The notes under the pieces: generated by a model
What the model was told of the DNA's origin: nothing
Database searches by the model: none
The model's input: the letters and a program-made list of their open reading frames with translations, nothing else
NCBI GenBank assembly: GCA_030562195.1
Contig: JAUJPP010000012.1
Span: 9,362,001-9,426,000 of the forward strand
Origin: Nipponacmea schrenckii
Taxonomy: Eukaryota; Mollusca; Gastropoda; Lottiidae
Direction: 5' to 3'
DNA: 64,000 nucleotides
Program-made: the position numbers and the translations under genes
Shown here: in pieces, positions 11,701-24,744 of the stretch
Position numbering within the stretch: the stretch's first letter is position 1
How the letters are laid out: every line of letters begins with the position of its first letter

Positions 11701-13831
11701 TAGGAAATTTCAATTATATAAAAGTATGTGCTAAGAATTTAGAATGATAAAAAAAATGTCGTTTTCATTTAAGATCTTTTGAATTATATACTGAACAACA
11801 AAAGAAGCTGTAAATCAGAATGCACTAGCTCAATCTTGTAGAAACAGTTGAATCTCTATCTTTTAAGCACTTTGCTCCTTAACTTACTGTCACCACTGCC
11901 TCAAGATTACTATAAGATATGTTTATTCTTACTTGACATAGTCTTCAATAGAACGTTTAAGTGGTGAGCACCCAGACGGTATTGGTACATAATGGTTAGT
12001 CAAAACATTTAATTTATCAAAATTCTTTAATAATAAAGGCCATTGTGAGGTTTCTAATTTCTGCACTTTCTCTGATGGTCTCAATAAAAAATGTTCAGAT
12101 TGTTGAATATCCTGAAAACAATTTAAGAATTAAATTTTACAAATTTACAATTAAGTAGATGGTCAAACCTGCCTTGAGCATACACTAGAATAAGAATTAT
12201 TAAACATTTCTACTTGTATCTATATAAACGATCAGTCCTTATCGAAAGAATGTCCATGAGTTTATAGCTAAGATATACATACCCCAACTTCATCACCTCC
12301 AATGCTCTTCTTTTTCTTCTTACTTTTTACTTAATAATATACAAACAAAATAAAATTATTTTTTTATCTTATTATTAGTTGATTTGATATTTAAAGGGAA
12401 ACTGCATCATAGAATGAACATAAAATTACAATTTTTTAAACTTAGTTAATGAGAGCATATTCATCAGTAGATAAATAACATAATAGAATCTTTATATAAA
12501 ATAATACTGATAAATCCAAAAAATCTTGTATCAAAGTCGTTGCATGACATGGATAATAGGTCCAAACTGTATAGGAAATTTTAAAAACTTGGCCAATAAG
12601 AGCATCATTCACCAGTAGGCCTATATACCTGCTGCAATAAATAACATTTAAAAAAAAAAAAAAAAAGACCAAGTAATTATCCATAAAGATAATAAATTGC
12701 GTTTTTCAAAAATGACTTAGATTTATGAGTTTTCCAGATTTTAAGGGATTCTGTTACTTTATGACACCAGTAAGCTTCTGATGAATGTAAGAATACCAGT
12801 CAACTCGGGGACAAGTCAACCCCGAGACAAAGGGAGTTAACTCAGGTACAACCATAAATTAATTCGGAGACAACTTCAAGTTAACTCGGAGACAATAAAT
12901 ATATATTATTGAAATAAAGGCGATATCTTAAAAACCTTTGGAATTTGCGGCGTTTGATGCTTTCTTCGTATCATTTTCTATTGAAATCATACTGGAGGTG
13001 TCTACCCGGGAGCAAAAATCGAATGCATCCACCTTGCAGATTCGCATAAATATGCACTGCTCACGAAATGTCCTTCAACATTTCAGAGACAAAAACCGCT
13101 CTACAAAATTCTAAATTGCTTTCGAAATTCGACCTATAGAGCAAAAAACTACTACTGAATACATGAATTAATTCTGACGCTTGATAATCCATTAATTAAC
13201 AATGATCAGCGATGTAAAATAACAATGAATAATCGTTATTTGAATGACCTAAAAATTGAACTAATAAAATGTAAAACGGCATCGGTAAATTTTTTCCCCG
13301 GGTTGATTGGAGAATATTGTCTCTGAGTTTAATTTTGTCTCCGAGTTAACTAACAAAAAAGTGTCTCCGGGTTGACATGTACCCGAGTTGACCGAGTACC
13401 GAATATAATATACTCATATATATTGAACAATCTTGAGAACTAGAATTTTACGTCCATGCTTAAAAGCAGTATCCCAAAATGCAAGTATGCAAAACTAAAA
13501 ATTATTTTACAGTAAGCACAATCGGTTAGGGTTATTCTATCTTGTATTTCCCGATAAATGTAGGCTTTGATACTATAAGAGCAGATCACAAAATATAATA
13601 TGAAATCAAACCACGTGGTGCGAAAATATAAATTGAAACAAGTTTTATTTCTGCATGGAATTCTCAAATATGAATGAGACAGTCATTGATTTATTGCTAA
13701 AAATACCCAAGTATGTCTAAAAACCCAGTAATAGAATGCACATTTGTCATATGGTAAAATTCAATGTGGCATCATTTGATAAATTGCAATTTTAAATTAT
13801 ATTTTAGTTAAATACCGTCTCCATCCGCCAT
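8702..13831 (-). CDS. DKC1: Dyskerin, H/ACA snoRNP pseudouridine synthase
   Basis: Complete gene of 13 coding exons on the - strand: 13831-13816, 12329-12283, 12111-11933, 11650-11401, 11210-11084, 10892-10762, 10557-10414, 10300-10180, 10046-9928, 9779-9676, 9521-9428, 9099-8947, 8764-8702. Total 1548 nt, 515 residues, close to the human length (514). It opens [13 protein letters not shown], followed by the dyskerin-like domain ([16 protein letters not shown]), then the TruB catalytic domain with [14 protein letters not shown], where Asp118 is the expected catalytic aspartate. After that come [24 protein letters not shown] and a PUA domain from about [23 protein letters not shown] to [10 protein letters not shown]. 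The C-terminus is a Lys/Glu-rich nuclear and nucleolar localisation tail. The enzyme isomerises uridine to pseudouridine in rRNA and spliceosomal RNA and, in vertebrates, stabilises telomerase RNA (family knowledge). It faces XPG head-to-head. Intron 1 carries an inverted-repeat element. Confidence 0.97.
12799..13392. mobile_element. Foldback/MITE-like element with long complex inverted ends in DKC1 intron 1
   Basis: The left end begins GTCAACTCGGGGACAAGTCA and the right end is the near reverse complement, finishing ACCCGAGTTGAC. The arms extend about 100 bp. Each arm consists of several copies of a (GT)TAACTCGGAGACAA-type word separated by variable spacers, as in foldback-type elements. The interior is about 350 bp with no meaningful open frame. 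I could not fix a target-site duplication. Its base composition is richer in GC than the host intron. Confidence 0.7.
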
Positions 13832-14400
13832 TTTCAATATTTAATAACACGTGCTCGATGCGTGCGCGAACGGAAGTTTACATTTTGTATTTCTCGATTA
13901 ACCAGAAAACAGACTGGAAAATCGAAGAAGGGTGGGATGAAATCGAAAGAAGTGAGGAAATTGCCCAACATTTGTGCAATATTCTTGACTGACAGAAGTC
14001 GTGTAGAGGCACAGTGTCTTTGTTTTCTAAAGGAGGAGCTCGACCTTCATCCAAACTATTTTCATATTTGTACTAAATCATCCGATTTATCCATTAAATT
14101 TAGGCCTAAATACTATCAAATCTATCCATTGTATTGAATTTAAAAACTATCTGATCTATCCATTAAAATTGGAGTGATCTCACTGATAATGTCTTGATGG
14201 ACATTCTTGATTCTTCTCTCATATTGACTCTATTATACAACAAAAGAACATTAGATGAGATGTCATATGATCAGATATTATTTATCAAAAAATGTCCCAA
14301 TGTTGACAGAATATATTTTATTAACTAAGACAAAGTAGAAGTGTCTTTCAATCGCTTTTTGTTATTTGTACTTGAAGGATTGAAGTAGTAGTAAGGAAAA
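13832..14400. promoter_or_regulatory. Probable bidirectional promoter between DKC1 and XPG
   Basis: The two start codons are only 569 bp apart and point away from each other. Just upstream of DKC1 there is a CACGTG E-box (13848-13853), a GCGTGCGCG stretch resembling an NRF1 site (around 13859-13868) and an ETS-type CGGAAGT (13871-13877). These are typical of housekeeping TATA-less promoters, and DKC1 is a known MYC target in vertebrates. The 5' UTRs of both genes must lie here. No transcription start can be placed from sequence alone. Confidence 0.6.
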
Positions 14401-17400
14401 ATGGGAGTTCATGGATTATGGCAGCTATTACAGGCAGCAGGGAGACCAGTATCATTAGAAACTCTAGATGGAAAAGTTCTGGCAGTGGGTATCCTTTAGT
14501 AGTCCAATAATGGACACAATGACATTCTATAGTTACTTAGACAATCTGTGTGATTGAGACCAGTTTAGAACTTAACTAGCAAGAATATTAGTTAATTGCT
14601 TTCCAATATCATACAATTGCCATTGTTTGTAGAGATTAATTCTTTAATTAGTCTCCATTTTGAAAAATGGCAAATATGATTTCATATTATTGAACTACTT
14701 GCCGAACAATCTAAAGTTTTCAATAAATAAATGTATATAGGACTTTAGTGTGGATATGTTGTTTTATCCGAAAAACGGGAATTTGGTTGATTTTAACTAA
14801 CTATTTGTGCATTATTTAACTTAAATTCCTGTCTAAACTTTTGCAGACCCATAACCGATTATCTTTGTCTTAGAAGCCGGGTAGACGCAAGGGTTAGCAT
14901 AGCTCCTTTCATCTTTAGTAACAGTAATATGAACGTATTAGATTGAGAAACAAATTGAATTTGCTTCTTAATAAAGATTTATATCAAATAATCAGTTGTA
15001 GTAGACATTGACAATATTTTATCTGAGCATTTTCTCAAAATATATCAAAGTTCAGTTAATTATATTTTTGCTTAATACTTGATATTAGATATTAAAATAT
15101 AAATTCAGTTGATGAGAGTAAGGTCATAGGTCTAAGAAAGTATATTTTCTGCTTGTCTCAAGTTTATACTTGCTGCTATATGTAACTATCATATTCTGGT
15201 TATAAACGTACAAAATTCAATCTAAAAAATCTCTTATGAATATGAAAGCTCTTTAACTAGGCTGTAAGATGTTAGTTTATGGTTACATCAAACAATGAAA
15301 GGTATGAGAGATAAAGATGGGAACGTCGTACCTAATGCTCATCTGCATGGTTTATTTACTAGAATCTGTAAACTATTATTCTATAGAATTAAACCAGTCT
15401 TTGTATTTGATGGTGGAGTACCAACTTTAAAGAAACAAACACTAGTAAGTAAGTTTACTCATAGGGATATAGTTTTTAATATTATTCACATTTGAAATAC
15501 TGGGAGTGTTCAATTTCATAAATTATAGTAATGAAAAAACCTATTTTGTCTGCAAAAGATGAAAGATTGTAATGTCAGATATTGATGATGTTGATAATGG
15601 CTTGGATACAATATAGTCTCATCTTCTTCGAAATGTTCATTCTGCAATGTGACACAGCTCAATTTGTGCTGTATTGACTAGACAACATTCATGTTATTCA
15701 AAGAATAGTTCTGTCTGTTCTAAGTTATTCAAATTACAATACTTTTTAATTGCTACTGATTTATATATGTTACTAGGCAGCGAGGAGAGAAAGAAGGGAA
15801 CATGCTGAAAGAGAAAGTGGTAAAGCAAATAAAAAACTACTAGAAAATTTAATTAAAAGTCATGCTGTAAAAGCTGCTTTGGGTGAAGATACAAGCAATG
15901 TCTATTTACAAGGTCCATCAACAAGTAGAAAACCTGATATGTTTGAATTAACTCCCTTGCCAGATGTTGATAAAGGGTAAAAACTGTATTCTTGATTATT
16001 GAACATCACAAAGTTCAATGTCCAAGTTATTAATTGTTACATCGCAGATCTATTTGGGATGTGATAAAATCTTCACTTTAGTCAAATGTCAATATTCTGT
16101 AAGAATCTCTGCATTACAACTGCCTTAAATTTAATCAAATCCTTATCAGACATATGAGCAAACTCACTGCACAGGTTCAAAAAGAATGCTCTACAGCCCT
16201 AAGATCTTTGACTCAAATTTAATGCATTACAAGAACTCATGTCATGGTGCCACTGTGTTTTTGTTAAAGTCTCATCAAGATAGCTTGTTTGTAAAAGATA
16301 CATAAATGTATTGAAGGGAAACTGATGCTATGAATTATGATGATGATACAGATGAAGATGGTTTAGCTTTTATTCGATTGATTGAGGTATAAACACAATC
16401 TCATAATTTTGACAACTGTGTAGAATTCTGTAGTAAAAGTAGTTGACTTTCATCTCTTTGCCAATGGATTTTGTTTGATAAACCTGGCCCAGTCAGTAAC
16501 CATGAGTAACTATATTGATGTCTGCAAGGCAATTAGGTGTCATAGGTTTTAATCCTTTTCAAAGTAAGAAACTTCTGATGCCAAAATCAATGATTCTAGA
16601 AGTCGGCCCAAGTTGATTAACTGTTCTTGTGTCATCTCTCTTTTCTAAGATGTCATACCATTGCCAGTGATATACCGGTCCTTATCTGATTTAGCATTAT
16701 CTAGTATTTCATAATTGTATATGTCCTTTATTTCAGGAGAAATTTCAGTCCATTGATAAAATAGATACAGAATCTGCTGAATTTAAATCATTACCACCAG
16801 AAATACAACATGAAATTTTAACAGAAATGAAAGAAGTGAGAAAAAAATATTTTGTAGTAACTGAAGATCTACCAGAGGTAATATTTTGTCAATTTGTTCT
16901 GCTTTCAATATAATACATACTATACATGGTTACATTTGTGTATCTTTACATACGTATATTACTTATTGAAGTTTGTTCCAAAATGACAATGATAACAAAC
17001 CTCCTTTTGGTGAAATACGAATGTTGTGAATTTCTTAATGATAGAGACTGTTAACCAATTCTAACCAATAAATTTCATAGATTTATTTTTTGTTTTTAAT
17101 TTTAATTCAGGATTCTGATGAATTTTCATCGTTTCAACTTTCTAAATTAATGAAACGTAGTAAGTTATCCAGTCAAATTGAAGATCTTAGAAAAGTCATG
17201 AATGCCAGAAGTTCAGGGGAGATAACTGAATCATTAGGACTACAGTTATCTAATACCAATATCATCTCCTCCCGAGTTGTATCAGAAGACAGCTCACATT
17301 ATATATTGATTAAAGGACTGAGTAAAAAACAACAAATTCAAGATGCTCAGGATTGCGAACAAATTCTGTCAGAAATCGAAAAAATGGAACCAAAAGAGAA

Positions 17401-20400
17401 AGTAAGAAAAATTTGTACAGAAGAGAATAGCAATGGTGAAATTTCCAGTGAATTAGATGAACTATTATTAAACAGTGCAGAAGAGGATCAGCGTGAACGT
17501 TATAAAAAGAAATTAGAAGAGATAACAGAAAAGAAATGTGATAATAACAGTGAATCTGATTCGGATGAAGTGACTTTATTAGATAACAAAGCATATTTTA
17601 ATACAGAATTAGATTCTGATATAGAAATACTCAGTGATTCGAAAATTAAAACAGAAGAAGACAGTTCGTTATCAGATGGTAAGTAGTCTATTAGAAAAAG
17701 TATATTTAGGGATAAACATGTAATAGCTATATATTACCTAAGATTCCTGATAAAATAATATTTTAAACAAAGATACAAAGATACAATCAAGATTGTAAAA
17801 AGTACAGTAACCTGGTGGTTAATAACCACTCAATTTTAGTGATTGACCAATCTGACCATTGGAACACTCAAATCATCCTTAGTTAAGTTTTTGTGAAACA
17901 GGCTCCAGTTGTTAATTTACCAACATTGTATACATGTAGTTATAAATCTTGTCATATATTAATTTTATCACTTTGGTGTAAAATTTTTATTGTAGATGAA
18001 GGGTTTATTGAAGTAACACTTGATCCTCAAAATGCAACTGAAGATGATATGTTTCCAGCAGCCATGTTTGATTCTGCGGAAGTCAAAAAAGATTTTATTG
18101 AAGAATTGATGAAATTAAAAAACAAAAAATTAAACAAAAGAGATTTACAATCAGATTCTCAAAAACAAAGTGAAAAGTGTGCTCAATTTAAATTGGAAGC
18201 AATTCAGACAACATCAGCATCAACTTTAGATAGTAAAAACAGTCCACCGCCTTTAAACAGTAAAAATAAGCCTTCAATTTCAAACAGTAAAAATAAGCCA
18301 TCAATTCTAAAAAGTGAAAACAAGCCATCAATTACAGATGATGAAAACAAGACATCTATTACAGATGATGAAAACAAGACATCAGTTACAGATGATGTAA
18401 ACAAGACATTCATTACAGATGATGAAAACAAGACATCCATTACAGATGATGTAGACAAAACATCCATAACAGATGATGTAAACAAGACATCCATAACAGA
18501 TGATGTAAACAAAACATCCATAACAGATGATGTAAACAAGACATCCATTACAGATGATGAAAACAAGACATCAATTTCAGACGATGAAAACAAGTCATCA
18601 AATTTAGATTATACAAATGCACATAAACCCCTACATTTACAAAGTAAAACTAAAACATCTGCCTTGGACATTCTTAAACAGATTCAAAAACAGAAAGAAC
18701 AAATTCAAAAGGTATGTTTTATAATAATAAAATGTTCTCTATCAATCTAAAACAATGTTAATAAGTAATTTAGAGTCCTGGGGCAGCTACCAGTAATAGT
18801 CTAATCTAAGCTACAATAACTGTTAAAATATAAATCTAAAATCTCAGACTGCCTGTTGTGATCATAATTATAAATTAACCAATTAGGTTAATTAATAATA
18901 ACTTATATACTTTTTGTAGAAATATCTAGATGATTTATCAGAGATTGATGTGGAGTCTCAAAATTTTCACTGTTTACCACCAGAAATACAAGATGAGTTA
19001 CATACTGTTAGAAATCAACAACCATCCCATTCACAGCCAGATAACATTGAAAGTTCATCAATCCAACCTAGCAGCGAAAGAGATCTTGAATCCTTTGACA
19101 CAGAACAAAAAGTAGAAAATGGTTTTGAAGGTAAAGCCATTGTTGTCAATGATCAAGATAGTAAAGATGTTGTGGAGACAAATGTAGAAAACGCAATCAA
19201 TTTGAACAGCGACACAAGCAGTGAACATGATGTTGATGAAGAGGAATATGAAAGAACATTAATGAAAGAATATAATGAGGAAAGCAAAGAGGATGAAGAG
19301 AGAATACCAGAAAGAAATTTTAGTAATGAATTCTTGGGTTTAGATAGGGTAAGTAGGCCTACTTAAGGACAATTCAAGAATGAGCTTTATTATTTGTAAA
19401 ATTCCTTAGAATCTTATCAGACTATGAATTGCATAGAGTCAGCCATTTAGGGATTTGGAGATTGGTCTACATTCTATATCTGACAGACACTATTGTCAAA
19501 GTGTTAGTTTTTTGGAATAGAAGCATGGGTGTCTGGTGATTCTTTAATTCAGTATTTTCTCTAGGTATCATTAGAGACTTTGCAAGATGAACTACAATCA
19601 GAAGGTGATATATTAAGATATGAAATAGGTAAACAAGATAGATTAGCTACCTCTATAACAGATCAAATGAATATAGAAGCTCAGGTTAGTAATAGCCTAC
19701 AATATTTGATAAAGACCCTGAATTAGAAAAAAGTAGATATAATATTAAAATGAATATAGTTAATGATAGGTCAGCTTGATTGATGACTTGCCAAGTTAGG
19801 TTAGAACTATGACCACCATATGAAACATTATTAACATGGGAAACACTTCTAGATAGCTATCACACTCCTTATCTCTTGTAAGTAACATAACACAAAGATC
19901 AACAAGGCATTTCTTTATCCACTTTTACGATTATTTGAAAAAATTGTGTCCAACTTTGTGAATCAACTTATATTTTAAAAAATCATCAAGCCAAGTACAC
20001 AAACCTCTAGCTGTTTTTGAATGCTCTGCATTTACTACTGTTAATTTACAGGAATTGTTAAGGCTATTTGGAATTCCCTATATAGTTAGTCCTATGGAAG
20101 CTGAAGCACAATGTGCCTTTCTAGATCATTCTAAATTAACCCATGGTTCTATAACTGATGATAGTGATATATGGTTATTTGGTGGAGAAAGAGTGTATAA
20201 AAATTTCTTTAATCAGAAGAGACATGTTGAATTGTATACCAAGGCTATGATTGATACTGCATTTGGTAAGTCGGAGGCGGAGAATCTGGATGAAAAGATG
20301 GAAGAATTGAAGATGTGGGCATAGAAAGTGGAAGAGAAGGACACTATCCAAGTCCAAGTATTAATGGCTTGTTCAATATGAGATGGTGTCTTGAAGTTTT

Positions 20401-22691
20401 TTGGTGTCAAACGTTTTCATAAATCTACAATCTATTATAAAATATTATAAAATACTTGGATAGACAAAAAGGGAAAGTATTTCCATATTCAGAAAGTAAT
20501 AAAATAGAGGTTAAATATTCACATTTGCTCCTAAATGATTTATTTGAGATAAACCAGTCAGGTCGAATACACAAGATTTAAGGTGTTGTAAGGAGAGCTC
20601 TTCTTCATTTCTTCTTTTGTTTGACAACTACTTCCTTGCTAAATTAAGCTTTTAAACAAGTCTGCTATTGTTTTTACTATTTGGTTCAATAATGTTAACT
20701 ATATCAATATATCTATATAGGTTTATCCAGACACGAGTTAGTAAATGTAGCATTATTATGTGGAAGTGACTATACTGAAGGTATACAGGGTGTAGGTCCT
20801 GTCACAGCTTTAGAAATAATGGCTGAATTTGCTGGAGATAAACTTGATGGCCTCAAAAGATTCAGGTACTTTAGACTTATTTGCTGTCTGGAAAATATAA
20901 AAAATTATAATTCAAAGAAATTTCATCTTTATTGTTTTAATTGAAAAAATTAATTATAAGTTGACATGCAATGACTGTACAAATAAAATAACAGTTTTGA
21001 AATAAGATGTATAATGGAAATAGTAACAAATTAAATATATTATTATAAATTATATTTATATTATATATAATTACACAATTAATTTGATTGATTTACGTCC
21101 TTGATTGTTGTGTATGGATTGATTTATGTTTCAGAACTTGGTGGGAAGCTACACAGAAACAAATCAGAAAAATACCTGAAAATAAACTACGTAATAAATT
21201 ACGATCTTTACAAGTTATACCTGGTATGTTTTATTCTAACAGATTTAGGGCCTTAATATATAGATAAGTTTGTGCTGTTTAGATTGTTTTAATTGGCAAG
21301 GCCAATCCTTATCTAGATGTGTATGATACATTTGGAAACAAAATAATGTCAACACATGTTATAATATGTGTAAGTACAATGTCTATTAAACCAGTCAGTT
21401 TAATCGTGTACTCAAATCCATACATGAATCATTAAATCTTATTTGACATGACCTGTTTATTTAAGGATTTCCAAGTGAAGCAGTGGTGGAGGCATATTTT
21501 AAACCAACAATTGATGATTCATTAGAACCATTTTCCTGGGGAACACCAGATTTAGACCTACTTCGAGAGTATCCTTTTTATTCAGAATTACTTTCTGCTG
21601 AATTTCTCTTTGTTTTTATAGATATCAATAGGTTGAGTTTCAGTTAAACATTATAGAATTATTATTAGAAAACAGAATAATTTAGGCCATGTAGACAGAT
21701 AAATATAGAAATATATCATTAATCCCTAACTTATGGTAAGATTTGGTAAGAAGAAATTGGGTTGGACTAAAGAGAAAGTTGATGAATTGATAAAGCCATT
21801 ATTAAAGCAATTAGCTGAAACCAGGGTAAGATTATTTTTCAATCTATTGAATTATAAGAAAACAGATGACATGTTTCCACTGTGGAAGGCAATATTGCAA
21901 GCTTAAATTTAAGCTCTATTATATGGTACGCAAATAATCAACTTGATAATAGTTGTAAAGACATTCTATTTTTCTATTTTTAGACTCAGACTAAAATCAG
22001 TGGGTTTTTTCAACCAGAAAACTTCATAAATCCTGCCAGAATTAAAAGTCAAAGGATTCGACAAGTTTTAGGTAAAATTAACTCCAAATCTGAAACTAAT
22101 AAAGATGATGACACTATTCAACCTGTTGAAGCAGTAAAGAAACCACGAAAACCAAGAGAAACTAAGACTAAAGTCACGAAAGATAAAGCAGATACAACTG
22201 GAACTAAATCAAGTGAAGCTCAAATTAAACCAAAAGAGAAGGGAAAAAGGAAACCAGGCCAAAAAACAAAACGTAAAATTCCAGCAAAAGTGAGAAAGAT
22301 TAAAGATGAAGTAGACCTTTCTGAAAGTAGCTCAAGTGATGAGGATCCTGTGAAATCTAAATCATTAAAAATTGAGGCAGAAGACAAAGTATCTGCAACT
22401 GTTTCTGACAATTCTATTGTTCTGAAGCCTGCTTATGAACCTAAAAATGTTAAACAGGAAATGAATGATAGTAATGAACTAATATCAGATATTGCTAAAA
22501 ATGGCTTTAAGAAAATAAGAAAAGGTTTTACTGGACCAAAACCAGATATAAAAATTCAGAAAGCCATCAAACCTAGAAGTCAGACATTTATTTATGAACG
22601 TACAAGTGATAATACTAGCAGTGTTACAACTAAAGAATCTGTGAATGATCTAATGTTAAATGATATAGATTGGGATGATGAAGATTTTTAA
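14401..22691 (+). CDS. ERCC5: XPG/ERCC5 structure-specific endonuclease of nucleotide excision repair
   Basis: Complete gene of 15 coding exons: 14401-14488, 15269-15444, 15777-15976, 16317-16386, 16737-16877, 17111-17678, 17996-18711, 18920-19348, 19565-19684, 20052-20265, 20721-20865, 21135-21223, 21466-21568, 21741-21825, 21984-22691. Total 3852 nt, 1283 residues (human 1186). The XPG-N domain starts [10 protein letters not shown], with metal ligands Asp30 and Asp77 (VFVFDGG) at the human positions. A long acidic spacer follows and contains the conserved [14 protein letters not shown]. The XPG-I motif is MEAEAQC (Glu852, Glu854) with [11 protein letters not shown] (Asp873, Asp875), then a helix-hairpin segment [10 protein letters not shown]. 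The C-terminal region has a PCNA-binding box QTKISGFF (about 1050-1057) and basic tails. The enzyme makes the 3' incision at damage bubbles with TFIIH (family knowledge). The extra length is largely a 9-residue repeat array. Donors GTTAGT (after 19684) and GTATCC (after 14488 and 21568) are weak. Confidence 0.97.
18226..18612 (+). repeat. 27-bp in-frame tandem repeat inside the XPG spacer exon
   Basis: About 14 units of 9 codons, roughly residues 490-620 of XPG. The first units are degenerate (SKNKPSI type); the central ones are close to ENKTSITDD or VNKTSITDD and end in ENKSSNLDY. Because the unit is a multiple of three, copy changes preserve the frame. Each central unit offers a Thr-Asp-Asp-Glu/Val acidic site of the casein kinase 2 type (inference). 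Human XPG does not have this repeat, as far as I can recall. The reverse strand is also open over this stretch purely because of the periodicity. Confidence 0.95.
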
Positions 22692-24744
22692 TATGTTCCA
22701 ATATTTGAATATTATATTTATATATTTATACTGTGGCAGCGCTTTTGAATATTGTTATCAACTACCAATATTATCTACCAGTCTTTCAGATGTGATAAAA
22801 GCATGTGATTTGTGATGTTAAAGTAGTATATCACTGTGGACTAGGTAGGGCCTGATAAAGTAGTTAAATGACTGGGAAATTGATTATATCCATCCAATAT
22901 CATGAACAAAATTTGGTTTCAATCAGGGCTGTGGATTTATTTGTTCCCTAATTGGACATTTTGTAAGATAATTATTGTAATATAGCATAGACTTAATATA
23001 AAATAGTATTTATTAACATTGACTGATTAAAATTTAGTATTAAGCAAATATTGATTTCTGTTGCTATTGGTTGGTGTCTTGATCATTTACTCGCAAACCC
23101 TTAATTAACTAAATTATTTGACTGATAGTTTTTTTAGGCTCATTGACTGGACTTTAATTTGGGAAATTAATTTTTTTTTGAAAGTCGCTGACCTATAATA
23201 TAAATTCAAATGAGACCATTTTCAATCAGCCATATTAGACACACAATCTGTCATAACTGGCATATATGGCCAAATCAACAGTTCTGGTTCTAATTCAATC
23301 TAGATTTCTCTGATATATATTTTTATTTAAATGAATTTCAGACTCCAGCATAATTTAGACTTTAAAATAAAATTCTGCTACTAAGGTTGTTCATTTATTA
23401 ATGCTAACTTATGAAACATAAATAATTATTTATTGTATATTGTCAAGCTATGAGAGAAGAATGGGATAAATTTCTATGGTCACGAAATTTAATAAATTAA
23501 GAAACTCAGGTATACTCAGGTATTATTGAAAATGAATGTTTCATATGTGAACATGTATGTATTTCTAAAAAAAATTCATGTACAAATACAAGGTCTGTGA
23601 TATTGTTTAAAAAACATCGCCATTTGTTCTTTATAAATGATAATGGATTATATACAATTAAATATGTATGCCTATGGTAAATCCATGGAAATTTAGCCTT
23701 TTATGCCATCACCATAAGGTCCTTATATAGCAATGATGTTGTAAAATGCTTAGATTTAGTGGAATTGCAAGAGCCACACCAATCTGAATAGAAATTAATG
23801 CAAATAGATGATATCATTGTCCCTGAAAGAAAAAAATATATAGAAAGTCATTTCACAGATATATTGTTTCAGCTCATGTTATGTGTTGGCTAATGTTACA
23901 GACCATTTGCTAGGAATAAAATTGAACTTGACAGTTTTTGTAAAAGTGGTATGTATTTATAGAAGACAGACATGATGAATCCTTAGTGGATTTCTAGCCA
24001 AGTTATAAGTTAATAAGTAATAAATGTGATAAATGTCAAATGCAACATGAAAATTGAATTAAAGACTGATTTTCAAGTTGGTGTAGGTTTTCAAAAATAG
24101 GCACAGAATGGGTTTCCCTGTACCTTATAATGGGCTATTAAAATAAATCAGGAGAGCTGTAAACAATATAATGAGGTCATTACGAAGTTAACAAGCCTGT
24201 ATAACCCATGCTTGTAATACGATTATCAACCATAATCCACCTTAATCCTAATCTGTATATATGGCAACAGTTATATATCTAGTTTTCAAGAAATTATTTT
24301 GTCATGTGTCCAGATAGTAGTATTTTGATTATAACCATTGGAAGTATACAATGTCTTCTGTGATCACGCATTGGATATAACGAACAGGTATGGAGTTCCT
24401 TTGACTGAACAATTAAGTCCCGGATCTTTATTCTTTCAATTTTTTTTTGTATCAATGAATACGCCCTTTTCTGTTGGACGTATTGTTTTACAAAATAAAT
24501 TTCTGCTTGAAAAGACACCGCTGTATATAATTGAGCATGACTTGCAACTCGCGATATCAGTGCTGAGAAGTTGCACTTAAAGTGCAGTGTCTGACAATTC
24601 AACTCTTAAATATTTACCAATACGTGTTCTTAAATTTTACAACTTTCGTGGTTGCTCATTAAATTTGTTTAAACAACGTTCTATGGTCGATACAGAATGC
24701 TTTATAATGTTCTATTTAATACATGTACGTACTTAATTTTCCAG
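22692..24744 (+). other. Region between XPG and the ankyrin gene: XPG 3' UTR, then probable upstream UTR/promoter
   Basis: No protein gene is seen. The XPG 3' UTR must start at 22692; I could not choose one polyadenylation signal. A TTTTCCAG acceptor at 24737-24744, just before the ankyrin coding exon, implies at least one non-coding first exon somewhere in the last kilobase or so. The stretch 24290-24600 is slightly less AT-rich and may contain that exon or the promoter (inference). Confidence 0.4.

Noticed and set aside
11762..11932. Possible H/ACA snoRNA in DKC1 intron 3 (less AT-rich stretch with AAAAGA and an ACA)
   Set aside because: A first hairpin can be drawn, but the second stem is weak and no rRNA target pairing was found. 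A covariance-model search and small-RNA reads would decide.
18204..18593. 129-codon repetitive open frame on the - strand (Val-Met-Asp-Val-Leu-Phe repeats)
   Set aside because: A shadow of the 27-bp XPG repeat; the sense strand is part of a well-supported exon.
24294..24602. Open frames on both strands upstream of the ankyrin gene
   Set aside because: They overlap each other on opposite strands, show no domain, and the region is more likely 5' UTR or promoter.
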